DNA of 64,000 bases from Alitta virens. Taxonomy: Eukaryota; Annelida; Polychaeta; Phyllodocida; Nereididae. Made by a program: the position numbers and the translations under genes. Where the stretch lies: positions 4,816,001 through 4,880,000 of the forward strand of contig OW028573.1 of NCBI GenBank assembly GCA_932294295.1. Direction: 5' to 3'. Under the pieces are notes generated by a model that did not search any database, was not told the DNA's origin, and saw nothing but the letters and a program-made list of their open reading frames with translations. Below, in pieces: positions 55,895-64,000 of this stretch (position 1 is the stretch's first letter; the number at the start of each line of letters is the position of its first letter).

Positions 55895-57993
55895 ATGACA
55901 GTGATGGAGTTTATATGCCGTCGCTGCATACAGTCCTTGCAGAGGCACAGGTTGTTACTTAAACCTCTTCACATCCAGCAACGAAACAACAGCACCTCTG
56001 AAAAGGGCCTTTACCGTCTTGATCATCGAGGAGTTATTAGGGTCGCTGGTGCAGACAGTCTGCCATTCTTACAAGGACTTATCACAAATGATACTGAGAA
56101 GCTCAGATCTTCTAATGCTATTTACTCTCTTATGCTAAATGTTCAGGTAAGCTGAATTGGAATTTTGCCTAAATTTAAACCTCTTCCATGATGGGCTAGG
56201 TTACCCTAGTAACTCTAGTATATAATTACATGTAGTCCAGTTTAAAGTAAATATAAGGTGACATAATTATTTTATGCTCAAAATATTGTGAAATTGTTAG
56301 ATGTGATGCAATATCAAAATGTTTATGTTGAACAGTGGCAGATTTTTCTGTAAATTGAAACACTAGCTGACAGGAATATTGAATTATATAAATTAGTCTG
56401 CTTGCTTACAGTCAATAAACATTATTCAGTTAAGTCTTAAATTGACTGTGAATCATATAATTGGGAGTGCCACTGTGTATATGGGCATTAAATTTCATGT
56501 TTTTCCTTCTTCCTTTTTTTTGTGCAGGGGAGAGTGTTATATGACACATTGTTATACAATGCCAGTGCAACATCTAATCCATGTGTTTATATGGAATGTG
56601 ATAAGGAAATTGTTCCAGAATTCATCAAACTTATGAAACGCTACAAGATAAGAAGAAAGGTGATTAATTTGTTGTTTGAAATTCTGAATTTTGACATCTC
56701 AATGTCGGAATTAAATGCCAGTGAAATGGAAAGGCCAATGTAATTTCTGTCTTTCAGGTTGACATTGCTGATGTTGGTGACGAATTTACAGTCTATGCCT
56801 CATTATCGTCTCAAAAAGTGAAGGAGGAGCCGCCTCAAACTCTCAGGGAAATTGCCTCTGTTTTGGCCCCGGATCCTAGAGTACCATCCTTTGGATGGAG
56901 AATAATCACTAAAGGTAGGTTTATTTCATTTAATGTATTATTATTTTCAGTACATCCATAATTTGATCGCCTTGATTCTACCTGCAACCATCACATATAT
57001 TTCCCTGCACTTCTATAATTCAGAAGTAGTAAATTGCACGTCATGAGGTGTTGATCATGTTTGTGTCTGAACAAATTATAAGAAGAGAAACTACATTTCA
57101 TAATTGTGACCCTGTTAATCTGTTTCTTCACCAAATACTGCATGACTGCATGTTTGGAAATTGGCCTTTGCAAAACTCACAAATTGTTATTTATACCACC
57201 ATCCTGACTGCATGAAATGACAGTTGTGGAAAATTGGATAATTCTGTCTGTTGCAGAGGGTGGAAGTATTGAGACGGGAAACTTGCACGACTATCACTTG
57301 GAACGCTATAAGATAGGTCTGTCTGAGGGAGTTAATGATTTGCCACCGGGTAACTGTTTTCCCCTTGAATCCAATACAGTTTTCCTAAATGGAGGTAAGT
57401 GGTATGTTGTTGTTGGTGCATTTGATATATGCTCATTAGTAAAGAATATCCTGCATTTTATTGGTGATTTGCGTTCACTTTATTGTAAGCGTAAATTCAA
57501 ATGTCTTCTTTTTTTTTCAGTGAGTTTTGACAAAGGCTGCTACATTGGACAAGAGTTGACTGCGAGAACCTACCATACTGGAGTGACCAGGAAACGTCTC
57601 ATGCCTTTGCTCTTTTCAAGGTAAAAGATTTTTGGTCAATTGAGAATGAGGACCTGGCAAATTAAAAAAATAAAATTAAAGTATTTATATATTTCTGTTT
57701 CTTTTAATTCTATTGTACTTTTATTCTACAGCACGTCTCATGACTTAAAATCGGAGGTAAAATTACTGAACTCTGCCGGAAAGAATGCTGGAAAAATTCG
57801 GAGTGTGCATGGATCACATGGTCTTGGATTGTTGCGTTTAGCAGAGGCCTTGCCTGGTGATAAGCCACTGACTGTGGAATCTGCCAGTGACACCAGTAGT
57901 GAAACATCAACAGTATCTACAAATATACCATCATGGTGGGACATTGATTCTGATGAGATTTTGAAAAGCATCACCAAATCAGCCAAAAGCTAA
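55895..57993 (+). CDS. IBA57: IBA57, mitochondrial Fe-S cluster assembly folate-binding protein
   Basis: Six exons join in phase: 55895-56146, 56528-56659, 56758-56914, 57257-57394, 57521-57620 and 57732-57993 (1041 nt, 346 residues, close to vertebrate IBA57). The N-terminus is basic and hydrophobic ([20 protein letters not shown]), as for a mitochondrial presequence. It then reads [20 protein letters not shown], typical of the YgfZ/GcvT fold, and carries the family signature [14 protein letters not shown] at about residues 230-243. IBA57 works with ISCA1/ISCA2 to make [4Fe-4S] clusters for mitochondrial enzymes such as aconitase and lipoate synthase. An alternative ATG (55904) lies three codons downstream. 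The gene diverges from the GST gene. Confidence 0.95.
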
Positions 57994-58950
57994 TGGTTAA
58001 TTTGAATTTCTTAATTTGATCTGGAATTGCATGAAATGTTAAAACGATTGTGCACAATTCAGCTATAAAAATGATTGTTACTATTGTAGGCGACCCATTT
58101 CATGAAGAAAACAGTATTACCATTACTATTTTGTTGTGTGATTCTTCGAAAGTGGTGCCAAATGTTAGTTTAATTTAATTAAAGTGATAATTATATTATT
58201 TAGGATACCCTACCAGACTGCCAGCATCAAATTATATCTGTAGTTTGACCAAGCAGGTTCTGTTTACAAGTCAACCGCTTGTGCCATCTATAGTGATTTA
58301 ATTGGGCGAGCTGCACAGCGAGGGTCAACAGAATCTGAGTGTGAACCACGCACACTCGTGCCCGCATGACTAATCCAGCTGGTTTTGATTCAGAATTGCT
58401 GAATATTATCCAAGGAAGTCAAAATGGCATGCTTATTGAAAGCAATCTAGACTCTAGAGCAGCAAACATCGAACTAATTTGTTCGGTCAGCAATACATTG
58501 GAATGTGCCTAGCGATATAGAAATGTAGGTCACTTGAGTGTCAAGGGACCCTGAATATTTAAAGGTCCCAAGCAGAGACAGAAGCAGTTAGTTCATTGCT
58601 GGGTTTCTATTGGAACTGAGAGAGAGTCAAAAATAGAAAAATATATTTTGAATTAAGTAGTGCACTAAAATAGCCCTTTAATTACTTGTAGATTGTTCAC
58701 TACATGCATTATCAATTCCTATAATATAATGTGGATCAGGTTAAATACAAATTGTGTGTACCATATGGGGGGATGTTATATACAATATTCCACTTTTATG
58801 AGGAACCGCTATCATTGAGTTGCTTATCATTTTATAATTTTTAGAACAAAATTTTGTTTATATAATTAATATCTAATTTTATACCATAACTATGATATTG
58901 TCAATGACTCCAAGTGCTTGTGTGCATTGTGTCAATATGACAAATTGACT
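57994..58950 (+). other. IBA57 3' untranslated/flanking region
   Basis: No coding frame recognised. A clear AATAAA is lacking in the first 600 nt; AATTAAA-like variants near 58180 could be used. Confidence 0.35.
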
Positions 58951-59094
58951 AGCACTGGTACCGCAGTCTCCTACACTGTGCGGAGGAGGGCCCAACTTAC
59001 AAATTGACCTGAGTGTTGTGTAGCGGCCGCTAGGCTAAGTTGGTCCCCTCCTTCCGCACAAGTGCATAGTGTAGGAGACTGCGGTTCCAGTGCT
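58951..59094. repeat. Large imperfect palindrome
   Basis: The left arm AGCACTGGTACCGCAGTCTC ... GGGCCCAACTTA is the inverse complement of TAAGTTGGTCCCCTCC ... GACTGCGGTTCCAGTGCT, with about 45-50 paired positions. The right arm carries some ten extra nt. The centre includes AGCGGCCGCT. It may be a MITE or foldback repeat. Confidence 0.65.
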
Positions 59095-59119
59095 ACCGCT
59101 AGGCGTGTTACGATCGCAG

Positions 59120-59699
59120 GGGTGGCGGTCATAACGGCTACACGCGAAAACGGCTACAACCAAAACGGCTACACGACGATAACCAAAACGGCTACACCAA
59201 TTTTGGGGACATAACCAAAACGGCAACAGTGTTTCGACTTAATAAAGAGCATGTTAAAATTCAATAATAAACACAAATTAAATAAATCTACATGGCATAC
59301 TTTTAATAAATATGCTATACTTAATTACATAATATTATAGAATATTAAACATACCATATGAAAATTAATTAATAGTAAAGGATTTGAAAAGTTAATATTC
59401 AAAATCAACATGGAATACCTCAGATAAATATGGTGTACTTACATATAATATTAAACAGAATACACTTACATGCCTTACCATCAAATGACATGCAATCGTG
59501 GCTTCTCCTTGTGATCGTATCTTCTTACGAAAACAAATGTGTAGCCGTTTTGGTGTAGCGATTTTGGACATCGCCTGTAGCCGTTTTGGTCATCTCTTAA
59601 TTGGGATTTTTGGTTGTAGCCGTTTTGGGGATGCCATTTAATTTTGTAGCCGTTTTGGGTTGTAGCCGTTTTCGCGTGTAGCCGTTATGACTGACATTC
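59120..59699. mobile_element. 580-bp MULE-like MITE with arrayed AACGGCTACA sites
   Basis: Inverted ends (GTCATAACGGCTACACGCG ... CGCGTGTAGCCGTTATGAC) lie inside a 9-bp direct repeat CGATCGCAG (59111-59119 and 59700-59708), the duplication size of Mutator-like elements. AACGGCTACA recurs at least four times in the left end and six times, inverted, in the right end. Such sites could be transposase-binding sites. The interior is AT-rich without coding. It sits about 200 bp upstream of the RING/B-box gene start. Confidence 0.75.
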
Positions 59700-59708
59700 C
59701 GATCGCAG

Positions 59709-59902
59709 ACATTTCAGAAAACGTCAGGAGTCGCCACTGCTTTATGCTCAGCTGCCACCTGCACGTAATTGAGCAAACTAAACTCCATGCGAGCGGTTGG
59801 TCGTTTCATCCGTGATCCATCCTGAAGATCGACACCCTATTGCAGTGACTTGATGTCACTCTTCGTTGAGTGACGTTGTCACTGGAGAATCACTGTTGCA
59901 AG
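59709..59902 (+). promoter_or_regulatory. Probable promoter/5' UTR of the RING/B-box gene
   Basis: About 190 nt between the MULE-like MITE and the start codon. It contains TGACTTGATGTCACT- and GAGTGACGTTGTCACT-type inverted and CRE-like motifs. Inferred from position. Confidence 0.3.
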
Positions 59903-62900
59903 ATGTATAAGGTTCCACCTTGTAAAAACTGTAACCAGTCATTTTATGTGAGGGGTAAGTTTTGGGGTCAAGCATGCATGTAATGCATTGCAAGGCAAGT
60001 TTCGCGCGGCAGAATTATTAGTGCCCTCGTGCTGAAGACCAGTTTCATTATGAGCACAGCCTGTGATGGTGGTGCCACTAAATTCTTGTCATCGATATCA
60101 ACCGTGTGTAGTCGTTATATTCGACTGGCAAGCAATGATCAGGGGGAGGGGGCGGGTGTTGGTACACTGGGGCCCAGTGGGGGCAATATTATACATGATT
60201 AATTTCAGAGATTATTGTTCCAACAATCTCTGATTAATTTGTCGTAAATATAAAATACTTCGGCCCCACCCGGCATGTCATTGTGAAAAATAGCATGCAA
60301 TGCAGGCAAGAGCCCTTAGCGTCAAGTCCAACACACATAGAATGATATTTATAAGAAGCCCTGCAAAACGAGTCCTCACGCACTCAATCTCTTCGCTAGA
60401 CAACGGCTGAGATGAGTTAAAATGTCTTAAAAGGGGGGTGAGAGGTGAAAGGGAGGCAAACAGCTTCTAAGCAGCTGCTAGCCTTGCCGAATTGGACCTG
60501 CACCGAATTAGTGTCACCCCAAATGGACCAGACACACTGAGAGCTACTGAGACGCAAGCGAACGAAGCTAGGAAATTAATGGGAATCCGAAAAACAATGG
60601 ATTAAGTGTCCGAGAAAGTTGAAAGTCTCAGAGGCTCTTGCATGGTAACAACCAGATTCATAGTTGGTGACGAAAATGTTGATATCGCTGCTAGGAACGT
60701 TCAATTAATGTGGTTGGGCCTTGATGATCTCACATGCTTATGTATATTCAAAATTTGACTGTTATTAATTGCAATTAGGCCTACCCAAACAAGAGGCTTC
60801 AGATTCAACTTGAAATCAATTGCTATTAGCTTGGCCTATACTTGGATAATGACACAATTAAACCTTCACACCTTTCTGGACTGATATAAGCCAATTGCAT
60901 GCTGAAGTTGTACGATGGTAGTACTACGGGATGAAAGGACCTTTAACAGTGTATTTGACAGAGAACTTCCATGTCCCAGCCTCTCCATTTGCCTACCTCT
61001 GATGGAGTAATTGTGAATGGCTTCAGTAACAAAACCTTTTAGTAACAGAACTGAGTTCAGGATAATCTATGGACCTGCATGTTGATGGGTGCCAAAGTGT
61101 GAAGTGACAAAATACTAAAATAGACAGTGGAGATAAGGCAAATATGTGAATAAAAAATAATTGTGCTAAGAAATAAACTGTATGAAGGGTTGAAATTACT
61201 TGTAATATTCACACTAATATTCAAACATTTAAAGATTTGGCATTGATCAAACATTAACTTTAGGGGTGTGATCTTGAACACTCCTGTACATCTTAAAGGA
61301 GACTTTGGTTATACGGCTTAAATCAGTCAAAAATGTCCCATTGATTTGGCAAACATGGGACCCTGGGCTCATATACTACTATTTTCTTCCCTATCACTGC
61401 ATTTTATTGCAAGAGACACATTGCTGTTGTCTGTTCTTTTTATGTAGTGTTATCTAGAATAAAGAGCCAAAGATCCTCACAAGCAATAGGTGCTTATGCA
61501 GAAATTATTGAAATTTGTGGAACTAAAATCACTGCTGTAAATCTTAAGAATTACTTGATTTTAACCTGGTGTAACTCAGTGATCTATTAATATTAAGTAG
61601 TATCATTACTGCATCAATCCGATATTTTGTATTGTCGGTGACAATAATGAGCAATGAAAGTTTTTCAAAATTAAATTTTGACATTTTTGGTGTCTATTAT
61701 GGCCATGTGGGAAAAGTGACAAAATACTAAAATAGACATCAATGATTCCATAATCATGAAATAACCAAGTAAGCTGCACCATGTATGAGGGCTCATAACT
61801 TGCTTTTTCGTGAAACATTGCTTGTAAGTGTTAACACTATTGATGCAGTTATAATTTTGCTTGCAGGTAGTGAGAATAGGAGAGAGGATAGAACTGGTCG
61901 AGCACCTTTGGTTTTGGATTGTGGCCACAACTTCTGTGAACAATGCCTCTCAAAAATGGCATCAGTAGCAAAAACAGAAATAAATTGCTTCGCTTGTCAG
62001 GTACAGTTGTTGTGTATTTTTGGTTAATGTAAACTATTGTTGCTGTTACACAATAGAAGGAACCCAAATACACTGAAATGTTAGACTGCTATTTATTGAA
62101 AGATATTAAAGATGAATGTAACAAGATCAAAATTACCAATTAATGAATGATCGAATGAATGAATGTTGATGAATTCCATTGTAGACTATCACCCCACTAA
62201 GAGAAGGCCACAGCGTCAAATCTGTTTTGCCGGTCAATGCCTACCTTGTCGGACAGACCATGTTGAGCAAGCAGCTTCTTTTGGATGAGTAAGACATGCC
62301 TTCGAAACCAAGTACATGTTAAGATGCTTATTATTTATTTGTTGATGATTTTTCCGACATTGTGTACCATGATTGTCTTCAGCTCCGTACTAAAGATGGT
62401 ACCAAAAGTGATGAAAACACCCAGTCCAGGAGTGAAACCTGTCAGAACTAGACTACCAAAGCAAGAGCCTTGTGGGGAGTGCAGTGTTAATGCTGCAACT
62501 TGTCAGTGTTACAAATGTGATTGTGTTTTGTGTGGGACCTGTTTTGATAAGGTATTGAATTGAGGCTTTGAATTGACAATATCTGTTGCTCGAGTTGTGA
62601 ATTTCTGTGACGATTATAGCAAAACAAATTATGGTAGAATTACCGGTAAAAAAATTTTTCTATAGGTTCACCAGGCATCCAAGATGTTGCGGACACACCA
62701 GGCCATTCCATTGTATGAAAGTGACAGGTGAGTCACGGACTCAGTCCCCCACAAAATATAGACTAACATGCACAAAGTTGCATCGTTAAAGCAGACTTTT
62801 GGATGTTATCAATGATATGGATCAAGTAGAAACATCAAATTCATGTTGATATTAATTTACTTCAGATATGAGAAGATAGCAACTGTTTGCCCTGAACATG

Positions 62901-63010
62901 ATAATCGTCCCATTGAGTATTTTTGTGAAGATGATCAGACTGCCATTTGCTCTCATTGTGTGATTGTGGGAAAACACCAGAACCATGCTATTAATTCTAT
63001 TGAAGACAAG
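59903..63010 (+). CDS. RING and B-box protein, TRIM- or RNF17/Qin-like, 5' part
   Basis: Six exons in phase: 59903-59954, 61867-62000, 62185-62288, 62383-62551, 62666-62727 and 62866-63010 (222 codons, continuing beyond). A RING finger is built across exons 1 and 2: CKNC near the start, then after a long insert LVLDCGHNFCEQCLSKM and INCFACQ. A B-box-1-like segment follows in exon 4 (CGECSVNAATCQCYKCDCVL, then CGTCFDK), and a B-box 2 in exon 6 (CPEHDNRPIEYFCEDDQTAI, then CSHCVIVGKHQNH). RING-B-box proteins are E3 ubiquitin ligases or scaffolds. The long gap between the first two RING cysteine pairs and the post-RING sequence recall RNF17, a germline Tudor/piRNA-pathway protein, but the Tudor region would lie outside the window, so TRIM proper remains possible. 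Confidence 0.78.
60198..60238. repeat. Short hairpin in intron 1 of the RING/B-box gene
   Basis: ATTAATTTCAGAGATTATTG and CAACAATCTCTGATTAAT pair with two small mismatches and a tiny loop. It may be a solo MITE scar. Confidence 0.5.
61102..61738. repeat. 25-nt direct repeat pair in intron 1 of the RING/B-box gene
   Basis: An identical 25-mer (starts AAGTGACAAAATACTAAAAT) occurs at 61102-61126 and 61714-61738. The flanks are also weakly alike, so this is part of an older dispersed repeat. Confidence 0.5.
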
Positions 63011-64000
63011 GTAATTGTATATGTATGCAAGTTACAGGTTAAATGTCGCTTGTTCAATTTGATTTAATTTAACTGTAATTGATCTTCACCCATCACTATT
63101 TCAAAGACGGCAGCATTAGCTGTCTCCTTTGTTTGCAAAGCTCCGCGGAAGCCAGCGTGACGAGGGGTTGTATCCAGTTTTACAACTAGGTCGGCAGCAA
63201 ATTTGAAAACGTATGTTAAGTCAATGGGCACGAAACAATAGTGTCTGTGTGCTGCGATTCACGCCAGAAAAATGACTCTACAGACTTATCGTTTTGTCAG
63301 CAGGCAGTGCTCCAGAGCTGTATACTTTTTGGTAGCATTTTGTCCAGTAGAAGTTGGTGCTAATCGCCGGTAAAAAGATGCATTTTTCACGCTCTGCCTC
63401 TCAGATGAACAAGAGAGCGAACTCCAATGGAAATGACCAAAGTTTGGTGTATGGCTTCGTGCATGTTCGGGCAAGAGGCCCGCAGTGGGAAATTCTTGCA
63501 GTGTCTTAGCGTTTATTAGTCGTTCAATTTTGAAAACCCACCAAGGGCCTCTTTCTGTATTTTAATGTTTGCGCGCATTTGCAGTGACGCCTAGACGGCT
63601 ATGTAGGACAACTGCTACAACAGAACCAAATGCCCGTGAAAATTACCACAGAACACGGCGAATTTTGCAGTTACGAGAGGGAGTGGATACTGTTTTTGTT
63701 CAGAAAGTATTCTATGACGTTCTGCCTTTTATTTAATGTATGCTTTATGAAATTTTATCAATTTTTGACAAAGTTATGTGCTCCGGTCGTCGTGGTTAGC
63801 GAACGTTCGCTTTGATAATGTTAGCTGTCAAATGGTACTGACGTCGAACATGTATACAACCCTCCTCCAGCCGCCTTTGTTGCACATCTTATGTGCTCTA
63901 ATTAATATTCTGTCTGCACTTTTGTTTTTGAGTTGCTCAAGCAAAACTTGGTTAGATTGTACCTTGGGGTGACACAAGCACTTTGACCTAGTATGGGTGA
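63011..64000. other. Intron/flank after the last visible RING/B-box exon
   Basis: No exon that fits phase 0 continuation could be recognised. It contains a moderately GC-rich stretch (63100-63640) of unknown nature. Confidence 0.35.

Noticed and set aside
1..64000. CRISPR arrays, bacterial operons, integrons or attachment sites
   Set aside because: The tandem and direct repeats seen are minisatellites, MITEs and retroelements in a eukaryotic genome; there is no regular repeat-spacer pattern and no bacterial gene.

Overview
This is animal nuclear DNA. Genes are spread over several kb, with GT-AG introns, AATAAA signals, many SINEs and LINEs and frequent CA/TA microsatellites. The gene content (pi-class GST, GPR22-like receptor, ASB-type ankyrin/SOCS protein, WIP-like WH2 protein, TRIM/RNF17-like RING-B-box protein) together with an I/Nimb-clade LINE and a DIRS element suggests a marine invertebrate. 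I lean towards an invertebrate deuterostome (hemichordate or echinoderm), but the species is not determined here.

Layout. 1-3.2 kb: 5' part of a WIP-like gene (minus), head-to-head with an intronless GPN1 at 4.36-5.54 kb (plus). 6.2-31.5 kb: a transposon-dominated block. It holds a decayed hAT, a DIRS-type tyrosine-recombinase retrotransposon, a full-length 5.4-kb I/Nimb-like LINE nested in an older copy of itself inside the DIRS element, tRNA-derived SINEs, a Tigger-like MITE, two large inverted-repeat elements, and two 250-bp mini-elements made only of the LINE's two ends. 32.4-35.4 kb: a three-exon, single-Ig membrane protein with three PPxY motifs (minus). 41.0-42.1 kb: an intronless GPR22-like receptor whose 5' end is triplicated. 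44.5-45.8 kb: a four-exon coiled-coil protein. 47.7-49.9 kb: an ankyrin/SOCS-box protein. 52.9-54.6 kb: pi-class glutathione transferase (minus), head-to-head with IBA57 (55.9-58.0 kb, plus). 59.1-59.7 kb: a MULE-like MITE just upstream of a RING/B-box gene (59.9 kb to beyond the window).

The most interesting observation concerns the first 84 nt of the LINE (13452-13535), exactly at its target-site-duplication boundary. They fold as an HDV-like self-cleaving ribozyme: seven-pair P1 with a terminal G-U, P2, short P3, long P4 and a catalytic-type C in a CNRA-like joining strand. The same 84 nt occur unchanged at 21680 and 29306 in two TSD-flanked elements where the ribozyme is joined, at one identical junction, to the LINE's 3' tail with nothing between. 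This looks like a non-autonomous 'ribozyme + tail' retroelement family. Exon boundaries were assigned by eye from GT/AG sites and reading phase; no alignment, folding or database search was run.
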